From Rhodoferax sp. (lineage in GTDB: Bacteria; Pseudomonadota; Gammaproteobacteria; Burkholderiales; Burkholderiaceae_C): a stretch of 43,444 bases of DNA. The stretch's first letter is position 1; every line of letters starts with the position of its first letter. Both the position numbers and the translations under genes were made by a program. Below the pieces are notes generated by a model. It was not told the origin of the DNA and did not search any database. It was given only the letters and a program-made list of their open reading frames with translations. The stretch lies in NCBI RefSeq assembly GCF_025354435.1, contig NZ_JANXMU010000022.1, forward strand, positions 1 to 43,444, in the 5' to 3' direction. Shown piece after piece: positions 34,277-42,861 of this stretch.

Positions 34277-35340
34277 CCGAGGATGGCCGCCAGCGCTTCC
34301 AGCAGCGTGTCGCACTGCGCCGGCGTGCCCACGCTGATGCGCAGGTACTGGGCGATGCGGGCCTGCTTGAAATGCCGCACCAGCACCGCCCGTGCCCGCA
34401 GTTGCGCCGCCAGCTCTGCCGCATCAAATTGTGGCTGCCGGGCAAACACAAAGTTGGCCTGTGACGGCAGCACCTCGAAACCCATGTCCTCCAGTTGCAG
34501 CACCAGGCCTTCGCGGCTGTGGACCACGGCGGCGCAGGTCTGGGCAAAGTAGGCCTGGTCTTCAAATGCCGCCAAGGCACCGGCTTGCGCCAGACGGCCC
34601 AGCGGGTAGGAATTGAAGCTATTCTTCACCCGCTCCAGCGCCTCGATCAACGGCCGCTGGCCACAGGCCAGACCCACGCGCAAACCGGCCAATGAGCGTG
34701 ATTTGGACAGAGTTTGCGTAACCAGCAGATTCGGGTAGCGGGCAATCAAACCCACGGCAGATTCGCCGCCAAAATCGACATAGGCCTCGTCCACCAGCAC
34801 CGCGTGCTGCGGGTGTATTTGCAGCAGGCGTTCGATCTGTGCCAGCGGCAGGCCGATGCCGGTGGGTGCGTTCGGGTTGGCGATGACCACGCCCGCCAGT
34901 TCCGGGGCCGTCAGCATTTCCACATCCACCCGCAAGCCCTCGGCCAGGGGAACGATGTGCATGGGGATGCCGTACAGCCCGCAATACACCTGGTAAAAGC
35001 TATAGGTTACGTCTGGCATTACCAGCGGCGCGCCCTGCTGGAACAGGGCGAAGAAGGCATGTGCCAGCACCTCGTCCGAGCTATTACCTATAAACACCTG
35101 GTCCATTTGCAGGCCGTACTGCCGGGCAATCTCGGTGCGCAGGGCGACGGATTCCGGGTCGGGGTAGAGCTGCAAGCCCTGCTCGGCTGCGGTCTGGATG
35201 GCGGCCACCACCTGGGGAGACGGTGGATACGGGTTTTCGTTGGTGTTGAGCTTGGTCAGCTTGACAAGCTTGGGCTGCTCGCCGGGGACGTAGGGCACGA
35301 GGCCAGCGACCACCGGGCTCCAAAAAGGGGAAGAAGTCAA
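34273..35340 (-). CDS. hisC: Histidinol-phosphate aminotransferase
   Basis: A 355-residue PLP enzyme of fold type I for histidine synthesis. [11 protein letters not shown] at the start, the [12 protein letters not shown] cofactor loop, DEAYVDF and the PLP lysine Lys213 in [14 protein letters not shown] identify it. The only plausible start is TTG at 35340 ([11 protein letters not shown]): no in-frame ATG exists upstream before a stop, because repeat R1-C lies directly in front. No ribosome binding site is visible. Isolated from the main his operon, it may be a second copy or act in another transamination. Confidence 0.92.
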   Translation of the reverse strand: MTSSPFWSPVVAGLVPYVPGEQPKLVKLTKLNTNENPYPPSPQVVAAIQTAAEQGLQLYPDPESVALRTEIARQYGLQMDQVFIGNSSDEVLAHAFFALFQQGAPLVMPDVTYSFYQVYCGLYGIPMHIVPLAEGLRVDVEMLTAPELAGVVIANPNAPTGIGLPLAQIERLLQIHPQHAVLVDEAYVDFGGESAVGLIARYPNLLVTQTLSKSRSLAGLRVGLACGQRPLIEALERVKNSFNSYPLGRLAQAGALAAFEDQAYFAQTCAAVVHSREGLVLQLEDMGFEVLPSQANFVFARQPQFDAAELAAQLRARAVLVRHFKQARIAQYLRISVGTPAQCDTLLEALAAILG

Positions 35341-35341
35341 A

Positions 35342-35407
35342 ATGCTACTACTTTCATAGCTACTAGCATAGGCACCACCTACGCTAGAGCCCTATTTTCT
35401 TTAAAAA
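35342..35407 (+). repeat. R1 dispersed hairpin repeat, copy C
   Basis: Plus strand: CTTTCATAGCTACTAGCATA, a loop containing GGCACCACC, TACGCTAGAGCCCTATTTTC. It spans the whole gap between the hisC start (35340) and the CobD-like stop (35408), so it replaces any normal spacer. Confidence 0.88.
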
Positions 35408-36391
35408 TCAGCCCAACAGATTGGCCAGGGTCAACAGGGCCAGCATGCCCATCCACAAGACGACAGCCCGCCACACCAGGCCCACCACGCTGCGCAGATG
35501 CGCCAGTTCGGGATCCCGGCCCGGAGTGGACTCGGTGTCCACACCCAGCTCCAAAGGGGTTGCCTGGCTGTAGCCGATGGCGTCCATGGTCTTTAAAGCC
35601 TCACCGCCCAAGCGCACGTTCAGCGCGCCCGAGGTGGCGGCCAGCACCACGCCGTCGTTGTCGTTGGGAAAGCGCTGGGCATAGTTGCGCCAGCTGTCGA
35701 TAGCATCTTCAAAACTACCCACCACGGCAAAACCCAGCGCCGTGGCACGGGCGGGCAGCCAGTCGATGGCCGTCCAGGCACTGGCTGCGGCTTTTTGCAG
35801 CGAGGCACTGGCGGGCTGGCGCCGGTCGCGGGCCTTGTGCATCCAGTAGCGCGACACAAACTCGCTCAGCCGGTAGAACACCGCGCCCGCAGGTCCCAGA
35901 CCCAGCGCGGCCAACACCGAGTACCAGGCCAGCACACCAAACACATGGCGGTGCGCGGCAACCACTGAATACTCGATCACATGGCGCACGATTTCGCTGC
36001 GCGGCAGTTCGCTGGCATCCACCTGCTGCCACTGTGCCAGGCGCTCACGCGCCAGGGGTTCGTCGCCACTTTCCAGCGCATCGCGGATCTCGGTGAAATG
36101 GTGGCTGAACTGCCGAAAACCCAGGGTGATGTAGAGCACCGCCACGTTCCACAGCACCGCCACCGGCCAGCCTATGGCCCATACCAGCAACCAGTGCAGG
36201 CCCAGCGCGGCCAGGCTGGGCAACACGACGGCCAAGGCCCACGCGACCCAACCGTGCTGCGGTTTGCCAGCATCAAAATTACGGCTGGATGCCCGCACCC
36301 AGGCGCGCAACAGGCCGTGTATGGGGTTGTCTCGGGCTACGGGGCGCACCTGCTCTACCAAGAGCGCAAACATGATCGCAAAAAAGCTCAT
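35408..36391 (-). CDS. CobD/CbiB-family membrane protein, function uncertain
   Basis: A 327-residue protein with about four membrane helices. The N-terminus MSFFAIMFALLVEQVRPVAR, and the later FPNDNDGVVLAATSGALNVRLGG, match a betaproteobacterial CobD/CbiB-like family that is also related to AmpE. CbiB proteins couple aminopropanol to cobyric acid, but this branch occurs outside cobalamin clusters and may not do so. It lies 33 nt after the Nudix gene in one transcript and ahead of hisC, with R1-C between. Confidence 0.75.
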   Translation of the reverse strand: MSFFAIMFALLVEQVRPVARDNPIHGLLRAWVRASSRNFDAGKPQHGWVAWALAVVLPSLAALGLHWLLVWAIGWPVAVLWNVAVLYITLGFRQFSHHFTEIRDALESGDEPLARERLAQWQQVDASELPRSEIVRHVIEYSVVAAHRHVFGVLAWYSVLAALGLGPAGAVFYRLSEFVSRYWMHKARDRRQPASASLQKAAASAWTAIDWLPARATALGFAVVGSFEDAIDSWRNYAQRFPNDNDGVVLAATSGALNVRLGGEALKTMDAIGYSQATPLELGVDTESTPGRDPELAHLRSVVGLVWRAVVLWMGMLALLTLANLLG

Positions 36392-36424
36392 GACACGATG
36401 ATAACGGCCTGCTGTGGCGCGCCT

Positions 36425-37135
36425 TCAGGCGGACAAAAATCGGTAGAAATTTCGCAGCATGCCCGCGGTGGCACCCCAGATGAAACGCTCGCCCTGCGCA
36501 TCGGTGTAGGGCATGGAAAACCACTCGCGTTGCACCCCGTCCCATTCAAACGCATGGCGGCGGTGGTGCGCCGGGTCCATCAGGAAAGCCAGTGGCACCT
36601 CGAAGGCATCGGCCACTTCTTCGGGCTGGTGTACCAGCGTGAAACCCGGCTGCACCAGCGCCACCACGGGCGTGATGATGAAGGCGGTACCGGTCACGTA
36701 AGCGGGCAACTGGCCGATCACCTGAACGTAGTCACTTGGCAGTCCCACCTCTTCCCAGGCCTCACGCAGCGCGGCGGCGCTGGCATCTGCGTCGGCGGCA
36801 TCCACCTTGCCGCCGGGAAAGGCGATCTGGCCGGCGTGGGACGACATATGGGCGGTGCGCTGGGTCAGCAAAATAGTGGGGCCACCTTGCGCCAGGCTGT
36901 GCAGCACGATGGGGATCAGCACCGCGGCCTGGCGGGGCGTGCGGTCGGTAAAGCGCGGCTCGGACCGGACCTCGGGCTGCCACACCGGTGGGCTCTGGAA
37001 GCGCTGGCGCAGGGCTTCGGGCAACAGCTGCGCCGCGGCTACCGCAGGCAGGTGCGCGTCATGGCCCAGCACCGGCACTTGGCGTGGGTCGAAATTAGGC
37101 AGCTTCGATAAAGGGGTGAGGGGTAATTGGGACAT
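36425..37135 (-). CDS. Nudix hydrolase, CoA pyrophosphatase type
   Basis: A 236-residue Nudix enzyme. The box GGKVDAADADASAAALREAW followed by EEVGL, preceded by LTQRTAHMSSHAGQIAFPGG, is the NudL/COG0494 CoA-pyrophosphatase form, which also has the SHAGQ upstream motif. It likely hydrolyses CoA or related dinucleotides. ATG 37135 (MSQLPLTPLSKLPNF) has no strong ribosome binding site. It follows the rplS terminator and starts a probable operon with the CobD-like gene and hisC. Confidence 0.88.
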   Translation of the reverse strand: MSQLPLTPLSKLPNFDPRQVPVLGHDAHLPAVAAAQLLPEALRQRFQSPPVWQPEVRSEPRFTDRTPRQAAVLIPIVLHSLAQGGPTILLTQRTAHMSSHAGQIAFPGGKVDAADADASAAALREAWEEVGLPSDYVQVIGQLPAYVTGTAFIITPVVALVQPGFTLVHQPEEVADAFEVPLAFLMDPAHHRRHAFEWDGVQREWFSMPYTDAQGERFIWGATAGMLRNFYRFLSA

Positions 37136-37154
37136 CTTATGATTTCAAAGACCC

Positions 37155-37190
37155 ACAAAAAAGCCGCCACAGCTTGACGCATGTGGCGGC
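37155..37190 (-). terminator. Terminator after the rpsP-rimM-trmD-rplS operon
   Basis: A 9-bp perfect stem GCCGCCACA/TGTGGCGGC (37163-37171 and 37182-37190) with a 10-nt loop, followed on the minus strand by TTTTTTGTGGG. It lies 22 nt past the rplS stop. Confidence 0.93.
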
Positions 37191-37211
37191 TTTTTCAAGG
37201 AACAGTGCAGA

Positions 37212-37610
37212 TTACGCTGCAGCAGCGGCTGCCTTGGCAGCTGCGACCTTGACGCGGTTAGGCAACTTTTCCTTGATACGCGCCGACTTGCCGCTGCGGT
37301 CACGCAGGTAGTACAGCTTGGCGCGGCGCACGTCACCGCGGCGCTTGACTTCGATGCCAGCGATCAACGGGCTGTAGGTTTGGAACGTACGCTCCACGCC
37401 TTCGCCGCTGGATATCTTACGCACGGTGAAGCCGCTGTTGAGGCCACGGTTGCGCTTGGCAATCACGACACCTTCATAGGCCTGCACACGCTTGCGCGCG
37501 CCTTCAACCACGTTGACGCTGACGATCACCGTGTCGCCAGGGGCGAACGAAGGGATCACTTTGGCCAAGCGGGCAATTTCTTCTTGCTCAAGAATTTCGA
37601 TTAAGTTCAT
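37212..37610 (-). CDS. rplS: Large ribosomal subunit protein bL19
   Basis: A 132-residue protein at the 30S-50S interface. It starts [40 protein letters not shown] and [13 protein letters not shown] are diagnostic, and [14 protein letters not shown] closes the core. The alanine-rich tail ([10 protein letters not shown]) is a lineage extension. It is the last gene of the rpsP operon, 119 nt after trmD, followed by a strong terminator. Confidence 0.98.
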   Translation of the reverse strand: MNLIEILEQEEIARLAKVIPSFAPGDTVIVSVNVVEGARKRVQAYEGVVIAKRNRGLNSGFTVRKISSGEGVERTFQTYSPLIAGIEVKRRGDVRRAKLYYLRDRSGKSARIKEKLPNRVKVAAAKAAAAAA

Positions 37611-37701
37611 GGTTTTCCTCTAGTGATCATGCCCGCGCCAAAATTAGCTAGTGCTTTACCAAAATGGAAAGCGGCCGGGTATAGGATCGAAAAGCCTTCA
37701 A

Positions 37702-37722
37702 GTATAGCATTTGACGCTATAC
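37702..37722. other. Small hairpin in the trmD-rplS gap
   Basis: A 7-bp perfect stem GTATAGC/GCTATAC with a 7-nt loop, 90 nt upstream of rplS and 8 nt past trmD. There is no T-run, so it is not a classical terminator. It could stabilise RNA 3' ends or tune rplS relative to trmD. Confidence 0.6.
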
Positions 37723-37729
37723 AGCTTGT

Positions 37730-38482
37730 TCAGGCGGGCGGCAGGCTCTTCAGAAAGCGCTCGTCGTCTCGGCCCAGGCGTCCTGCAGTGCGGGCAGCCT
37801 GCAGCAAATCGGGGCGGCGTTCTGCGGTGAGCTGCAGCCGCTGGTCACGCCGCCAACGCTCGATCTGCACGTGGTGGCCCGACAACAGGGCCGCAGGCAC
37901 GGCGTGGCCCTCCCAGGTTTCGGGACGGGTGTAGTGCGGGCAGTCCAGCAGGCCGTCGAGTGCGGGGTTGAAGCTGTCAAACTGGTGGCTGCCTGCGTCG
38001 TTTAACACGCCGGGCTGCAAACGCGCCACGGCATCCAGCAAAGCCAAAGCTGCAATTTCGCCACCCGACAGCACAAAGTCGCCCAGGCTGATCTGGTGGG
38101 TCACAAAACGGTCGATAAAGCGCTGGTCGATACCTTCGTAGCGTCCACACACCAGCACTGCGCCTGCACTGGCCGACCACACTTCGACCGTGGCGTGCGT
38201 GAGTGCAGGACCCAAAGGGGAAAATAAGACGACGGGTGCGGCATCCGTACGGGCAGCCTGGATGGCCGCCAAACAGCGTGCCAGTGGTTCGGCCAGCATG
38301 ACCATGCCGGGGCCGCCGCCAAAAGGCCGGTCGTCTACCCTGCGGTAGTTGCCATCAGCAAAATCACGGGGGTTCCACAGGTGCAGCTCGACCAGGCCCG
38401 ATTCGAAAGCACGGCGTGTCACGCCGCTGGTCAAAAACGGCGCAAATAACTCGGGGAAAAGGCTGATGATGTCGAACCGCAT
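37730..38482 (-). CDS. trmD: tRNA (guanine-N1-)-methyltransferase
   Basis: A 250-residue SPOUT enzyme that makes m1G37 in tRNAs reading CNN codons. It starts [46 protein letters not shown] and the knot [35 protein letters not shown] are all present. The length is standard. It lies 17 nt downstream of rimM in the rpsP operon. Confidence 0.98.
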   Translation of the reverse strand: MRFDIISLFPELFAPFLTSGVTRRAFESGLVELHLWNPRDFADGNYRRVDDRPFGGGPGMVMLAEPLARCLAAIQAARTDAAPVVLFSPLGPALTHATVEVWSASAGAVLVCGRYEGIDQRFIDRFVTHQISLGDFVLSGGEIAALALLDAVARLQPGVLNDAGSHQFDSFNPALDGLLDCPHYTRPETWEGHAVPAALLSGHHVQIERWRRDQRLQLTAERRPDLLQAARTAGRLGRDDERFLKSLPPA

Positions 38483-38499
38483 GCGCAGCGCCTAGCGGT

Positions 38500-39078
38500 T
38501 CAGTAGTCTGGTTGCCAGTCTACGGTGATCAGGCGCGCAGGCAAATCGACTTTGTCGACGTACACGGCGACAAACGGCACCATGCGCTCCAGGGCTTGCA
38601 CGGCACCGGCCTCGTCCACTTCTTGGTAGGCGATGACCAGTACGGTTTGCGCGCCGGTAGACAGCAGTTCTTTAACCTGCCCAAGCGCAACGCCTTCGCG
38701 GTTGACCACGTCCAGACCGATCAAATCGACCCAGTAATATTCATCGGTGGAGACGCTAGGGAAACTGGTGCGGGCCACGAAAATACGTGAACCACGCAGC
38801 GCCTCGGCAGCATCACGCCCCACCACCTCATGGGATTGGGCCACGACACCGCCAGAATGTTCTTTGGCTTCCAGCACGCGCAGCAGCCGGGTTCCGTCGA
38901 AGGGTTTAGCACCCCGCTCGGTGGGCTGCAAATACCAGCGTTTGGAAGAAAAAAGCGCCTCGGGTGCGGCGCTGTGGGAGACGACCTTGAACCAGCCTTT
39001 GACTCCCCACGCATCACCAATACGCCCTACTTCAATGGCATCCGCCGGTAAATCTGCGGTATCGAGTAAGGGCATCAT
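38500..39078 (-). CDS. rimM: 16S rRNA-processing protein RimM
   Basis: A 192-residue protein needed for 30S head maturation. The N-terminal half contains EVGRIGDAWGVKGWFKVVS; the C-terminal PRC-barrel contains DEYYWVDLIGLDVVN and MVPFVAVYVDKVDL. Starts possible at TTG 39096 or ATG 39078 and 39075; ATG 39078 is used, giving the family length. There is no clear ribosome binding site; translation may couple with rpsP 52 nt upstream. Confidence 0.97.
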   Translation of the reverse strand: MMPLLDTADLPADAIEVGRIGDAWGVKGWFKVVSHSAAPEALFSSKRWYLQPTERGAKPFDGTRLLRVLEAKEHSGGVVAQSHEVVGRDAAEALRGSRIFVARTSFPSVSTDEYYWVDLIGLDVVNREGVALGQVKELLSTGAQTVLVIAYQEVDEAGAVQALERMVPFVAVYVDKVDLPARLITVDWQPDY

Positions 39079-39130
39079 GGTGTGCGAAGCGGACAAAAAT
39101 ACGGTGTGTACTGTCGTCCGCTATTTTCAT

Positions 39131-39391
39131 TTAGGCAGTAGGAGCGGCTGCTTTGGCTGCTTGGGCGATCAGACGTTCCACCGTAGGGGAAGCCTGGGCA
39201 CCAACGCTACGCCAGTAGGTCAGACGGTCTTGCACGATACGGATGCTTTCTTCATTGGCAGTAGCGCTAGGGTTGTAAAAACCGACGCGCTCAATGAAAC
39301 GACCGTCACGGCGGTTGCGTTTATCGGCCACAACGATATTGAAAAACGGGCGTGCTTTTGCACCGCCACGGGCGAGTCGAATAACGACCAT
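39131..39391 (-). CDS. rpsP: Small ribosomal subunit protein bS16
   Basis: An 86-residue protein beginning [35 protein letters not shown] and [20 protein letters not shown] are diagnostic. AAGGA lies ahead of the ATG at 39391. First gene of the rpsP-rimM-trmD-rplS operon, with the promoter on the minus strand near 39540. Confidence 0.98.
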   Translation of the reverse strand: MVVIRLARGGAKARPFFNIVVADKRNRRDGRFIERVGFYNPSATANEESIRIVQDRLTYWRSVGAQASPTVERLIAQAAKAAAPTA

Positions 39392-39534
39392 GATTTATCC
39401 TTCGGGGTAGCTGGAAATGATTCCAACCGATTGCCACAAGTACCAAGCGTGCGCCTGGCGCTTACATGGCGTTTAATCCCAGCGTTGAGACACGCAACTG
39501 ACCACCTAGCCAGTGACACGCTGAAAAGCCTTCT

Positions 39535-39540
39535 ATTATA
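39535..39540 (-). promoter_or_regulatory. Consensus -10 (TATAAT) for the rpsP operon
   Basis: On the minus strand, TATAAT lies in GCGGTATAATAGAAGG, about 145 nt before the rpsP ATG. A good -35 at 17 nt is not seen. The leader of about 135 nt is within the range used for ribosomal-protein autoregulation, but no structure was defined. Confidence 0.6.
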
Positions 39541-39564
39541 CCGCGACCCAACTCTTCTTTACCC

Positions 39565-40086
39565 ATGCCCACCATCCGTCCTGCACGCGACGAAGATATC
39601 GCCGCCATTACCGCCATTTACACCCACCACGTACTGCACGGCACCGGCACTTTCGAGACCACCCCGCCCAGCGCCGATGACATGGCCACCCGCCGCGCCG
39701 ACGTGTTGGCCAAAGGCCTGCCCTACCTGGTGCTGGCAGAGGCAGACCGGGTGGTGGGTTTTGCCTACTGCAACTGGTTCAAGCCGCGCCCAGCCTACCG
39801 GTTTTCTGCCGAAGACTCGGTGTATTTGGCTCCCGACAGCGGCGGCAAAGGCTGGGGACGGCTGTTGCTGGCCGAATTGGCGGCCCAGGCCGAGCGGTTA
39901 GGCGTGCGCAAACTGATCGCCGTGATTGGCGATTCGGCCAATGCGGGCTCGATCGGCGTACACCAATCCCTGGGCTTTACCCACGTGGGCGTGTTGCGCG
40001 CTTGCGGCTGGAAATTTGGCCGTTGGCTGGACGTAGTGATGATGGAAATGACATTGGGCGCGGCCGACAGCAATTCGCCTGAATAA
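39565..40086 (+). CDS. GNAT N-acetyltransferase, phosphinothricin-acetyltransferase-like
   Basis: A 173-residue enzyme using acetyl-CoA. It starts MPTIRPARDEDIAAITAIYT; the acetyl-CoA loop is SGGKGWGRLLLAELAAQAE (variant of Q/RxxGxG/A), followed by LIAVIGDSANAGSIGVHQSL and GFTHVGVLRACGWKFGRW, which match the PAT/YncA-type family acting on phosphinothricin, methionine sulfone or similar amines. The real substrate is unknown. Divergent from rpsP. Confidence 0.9.
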   Translation: MPTIRPARDEDIAAITAIYTHHVLHGTGTFETTPPSADDMATRRADVLAKGLPYLVLAEADRVVGFAYCNWFKPRPAYRFSAEDSVYLAPDSGGKGWGRLLLAELAAQAERLGVRKLIAVIGDSANAGSIGVHQSLGFTHVGVLRACGWKFGRWLDVVMMEMTLGAADSNSPE

Positions 40087-40095
40087 TCAGGCCCT

Positions 40096-40542
40096 ATGAA
40101 AAACAAAACTATGGCCGCCTGGCTGGCATTCTTAGGTGGCCCGCTCGGCCTGCACCGTTTCTATCTGCGCGGCCTGGGCGACCTGTGGGGCTGGCTTTAT
40201 TGGATTCCTACCGCTTTGGGGCTGTACGGTGTGCAGCGGGTGCAAGTCGCTGGGCTGGACGACCACTGGAGCTGGATTTTGATTCCACTGTTGGGTTTCA
40301 GCATGGCCGCCAGCGCGCTGACCGCCATCATCTACGGCCTGATGGCTCCCGAAAAATGGAACACCAAATTCAACCCCTATAACGCAGCCGATGCCTTACC
40401 CGGCCAAACCAACTGGATCACCGTAGGTGCACTGGTCTGCGCCCTGCTGGTAGGCACCGGCACCTTGATGGCCAGCCTGGCCTTCAGCTTCCAGCGCTAC
40501 TTCGAATACCAGATCGAGCTAGGCCAAAAACTGAGCCAGTGA
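40096..40542 (+). CDS. TM2-domain-like membrane protein
   Basis: A 148-residue protein with about four membrane helices. The start AAWLAFLGGPLGLHRFYLRG is the TM2-type motif (two helices with a GxHRFYLG turn). The rest contains two further helices and a charged end. The function is unknown. It begins 9 nt after the GNAT stop and ends convergently 1 nt from pit. Confidence 0.75.
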   Translation: MKNKTMAAWLAFLGGPLGLHRFYLRGLGDLWGWLYWIPTALGLYGVQRVQVAGLDDHWSWILIPLLGFSMAASALTAIIYGLMAPEKWNTKFNPYNAADALPGQTNWITVGALVCALLVGTGTLMASLAFSFQRYFEYQIELGQKLSQ

Positions 40543-40543
40543 T

Positions 40544-41554
40544 TTAAAAAATCTGCAAGCTGAGCCAGTAGGCAATAGCAGCCACAAACGCGCTGGCGGG
40601 GATGGTGAAAATCCAGGCCCACACAATCGTGCCCGCCACGCCCCAGCGCACCGCACTGGCCCGCTGGGTAGAACCTACGCCCACAATTGCACCGGTGATA
40701 GTGTGGGTGGTAGACACTGGCACGCCCATAGCGGTAGCCAGGAACAAGGTCAAAGCCCCACCCGTTTCAGCACAAAACCCGCCTACTGGTTTCAGCTTGG
40801 TGATCTTTTGCCCCATGGTCTTCACAATCCGCCAACCCCCAAACATAGTGCCTGCCGCAATCGCGGTGTAGCAACACACAATCGCCCAAGTCGGTGGCGC
40901 GGTGTCGGTGGAGGCCGAATAACCCGTGGCAATCAGCAGCATCCAGATGATGCTGATGGTTTTTTGCGCGTCGTTACCGCCGTGGCCCAGACTGTAGGCC
41001 CCCGCGGACACCAACTGCAGGCGACGGAACCAGCGGTCCACCTTGGACGGCGTGGCGCGTCGCCAAATCCAGGCTACCGCCACCATCATCAGCGAACCCA
41101 GCAAGAAGCCCAGCACAGGGGAGATAAAGATAAATGCGACGGTTTTGAGGATGCCGCTAGACACCAGCGCACTGGAACCCGCCTTGCCCATCACCGCACC
41201 CACAATGCCGCCAATCAGCGCATGCGACGAACTGCTGGGGATACCGTAGTACCAAGTCACGAAATTCCAGAAAATCGCCCCGATCAAGGCACCAAACACC
41301 ACGTGGACATCGATCACACCCGGGTCGGCAATTCCTTTGCCCACGGTGGCGGCCACGCTCAGGTGAAAGATAAAAATCGCCACAAAATTGAAAAACGCGG
41401 CAAATACCACGGCCTGTCCCGGCTTGAGCACGCCCGTAGACACTACCGTGGCGATAGAGTTCGCCGCATCGTGGAACCCGTTCATGAAATCGAACAGCAG
41501 CGCCAACGCCACCAGAACCACCACCACCCACAAACTTACCTGCACCGTTGCCAT
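40544..41554 (-). CDS. pit: PiT-family inorganic phosphate transporter
   Basis: A 336-residue low-affinity phosphate/metal-cation symporter of the inner membrane. It contains the duplicated PiT signatures FDFMNGFHDAANSIAT and SLGHGGNDAQKTISI, plus SSSHALIGGIVGA and STTHTITGAIVG. About ten helices. The ATG at 41554 lies 13 nt after the DUF47 gene stop in one operon. Confidence 0.95.
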   Translation of the reverse strand: MATVQVSLWVVVVLVALALLFDFMNGFHDAANSIATVVSTGVLKPGQAVVFAAFFNFVAIFIFHLSVAATVGKGIADPGVIDVHVVFGALIGAIFWNFVTWYYGIPSSSSHALIGGIVGAVMGKAGSSALVSSGILKTVAFIFISPVLGFLLGSLMMVAVAWIWRRATPSKVDRWFRRLQLVSAGAYSLGHGGNDAQKTISIIWMLLIATGYSASTDTAPPTWAIVCCYTAIAAGTMFGGWRIVKTMGQKITKLKPVGGFCAETGGALTLFLATAMGVPVSTTHTITGAIVGVGSTQRASAVRWGVAGTIVWAWIFTIPASAFVAAIAYWLSLQIF

Positions 41555-41567
41555 GGAACGCCCCGGC

Positions 41568-42215
41568 TCAGGAGTTCTCGAGGACGATGCCCTCGATCAC
41601 ATTGGCCACGTCTTCGCATTTGTCGGTAATGGTTTCCAACAGTTCGTAGATCGCCTTCAGCTTGATGACCTCGCGCACATCTGGCTCTTCGCGGAACAGC
41701 TTGCTCATGGCCGAGCGCATCACCCGGTCGGCATCCGACTCCAGGCGGTCGATTTCTTCGCAGGTCTTCAGGGCCGCCTCGGCCGTGGCAGGCTCGGCAA
41801 TCTTGCCCAGCATATACACCGCATCTTTCAAACGCTCGCAACACTTTACACTCAAATCGGTCAGACGGGTAATTTCTTCTGTCATGTGGCGCACGTCGTA
41901 GAGCGCCATGGTTTCGGCCGAATCCTGGATCAGATCAGCAACGTCGTCCATGGTGTTGATCAGCTTGTGGATCTGCTCACGGTCGATGGGCGTGATGAAA
42001 GTCTTGTGCAGCAGCTTGTTGACATCGTGCGTCACGCGGTCGGCCGCACTCTCGGCGTTATCCACATCACGGTTGTACTGCTCGCGCAGGTACGGGTCGT
42101 TGTAGTTCGCCACCAACTGCGAAAAAGCCCGCGCAGCTTCTACGATGCGATCCGCATGCTGGTTGAACATTTCAAAAAAATTGCCTTCACGCGGCAACAG
42201 CTTGCCAAACAGCAT
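41568..42215 (-). CDS. DUF47/PhoU-like partner of Pit
   Basis: A 215-residue all-helical, soluble protein. It starts MLFGKLLPREGNFFEMFNQH and has DNAESAADRVTHDV and DVADLIQDSAETM, typical of the DUF47 family that sits beside pit genes and resembles PhoU. It likely modulates phosphate uptake by Pit. Translation starts at ATG 42215 behind AGGAG; a Pho-box-like sequence lies 35 nt upstream. Confidence 0.92.
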   Translation of the reverse strand: MLFGKLLPREGNFFEMFNQHADRIVEAARAFSQLVANYNDPYLREQYNRDVDNAESAADRVTHDVNKLLHKTFITPIDREQIHKLINTMDDVADLIQDSAETMALYDVRHMTEEITRLTDLSVKCCERLKDAVYMLGKIAEPATAEAALKTCEEIDRLESDADRVMRSAMSKLFREEPDVREVIKLKAIYELLETITDKCEDVANVIEGIVLENS

Positions 42216-42249
42216 GGCGGACTCCTAATGGGGGGATTGCGTTAGAAAT

Positions 42250-42267
42250 GTGACGGAAAGATGACTG
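42250..42267 (-). promoter_or_regulatory. Pho-box-like sequence upstream of the DUF47-pit operon
   Basis: On the minus strand CAGTCAT-CTTT-CCGTCAC: two direct 7-mers separated by 4 nt, each one mismatch from the CTGTCAT-type PhoB half-site, with a further related CTAACGC 4 nt on. It lies 35 nt upstream of the DUF47 ATG. Whether it activates or represses is not clear. Confidence 0.55.
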
Positions 42268-42861
42268 CGCGAAGTTTAACCGCGACGAGCTGGGCAAAAG
42301 CCATGCGCCAAATGCCAGGCAAACGCTCTGACCGCTTTCGCCGCACCCCACGCAGTCACCTAAAAGCAGCACCTAAGCATCATTCCATGTAAATTACGTC
42401 AGCAGAAACCCTACTAGCAACCGATTAGAGCGGGTATATTAGAGATAGTGGTGTCGACCGAGTAAAAGTGAAAATGTGGTGCCATATTTCGTACCCAAAA
42501 GTTGCGGTAAGCACCCTGACTTGAAGAAGTTCATGCTCTCAAAAAAAGAGCACTGAGCCCTAAAAATAATTCCCCAAAAATCTTAAGTATTTTCTTTTCT
42601 AGATTAATTAAGCATAATTATAAATTAATTTACCTCCTCTGATTTAATTTAAAAAATATATCATATTTATATATACAAAAATTTTTACAAAATCTCATTA
42701 AATACCTCCCCTCCAATGCTTATGCCTCATAAAATTTCGACGCACGATGGGTGAAATAAAAATTTCGACATGGCATGATTATTGTATGCAATATTTTTAT
42801 TATAAAAATAGAATTCACCATACAATCAAAATCAGCTCCAGAATCAAGGACAATAATTTCA
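42268..42861. other. Long AT-rich intergenic region ahead of the EPS gene
   Basis: About 590 nt without a convincing gene. From about 42540 the base composition changes sharply to AT-rich, with many A/T runs, unlike the rest of the window. It contains a small TGCTCT/AGAGCA hairpin (42534-42552), an 11-bp direct repeat AAAATTTCGAC (42731-42741 and 42759-42769) and a sigma-54-like promoter. A short minus-strand open frame (42720-42962) looks spurious. Confidence 0.75.
42771..42786 (+). promoter_or_regulatory. Sigma-54-like -24/-12 promoter ahead of the sugar transferase gene
   Basis: TGGCATGATTATTGTA matches TGGCAYG-N4-TTGCW except that the -12 GC doublet reads GT. It lies 75 nt upstream of the ATG at 42862, and two direct repeats AAAATTTCGAC end just before it. 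Assignment is tentative because of the -12 mismatch. Confidence 0.4.

Noticed and set aside
34273-36391. Cobalamin pathway pair (CobD-type decarboxylase plus CbiB)
   Set aside because: The aminotransferase has HisC features and no other cobalamin genes are present, so a B12 role is not supported.
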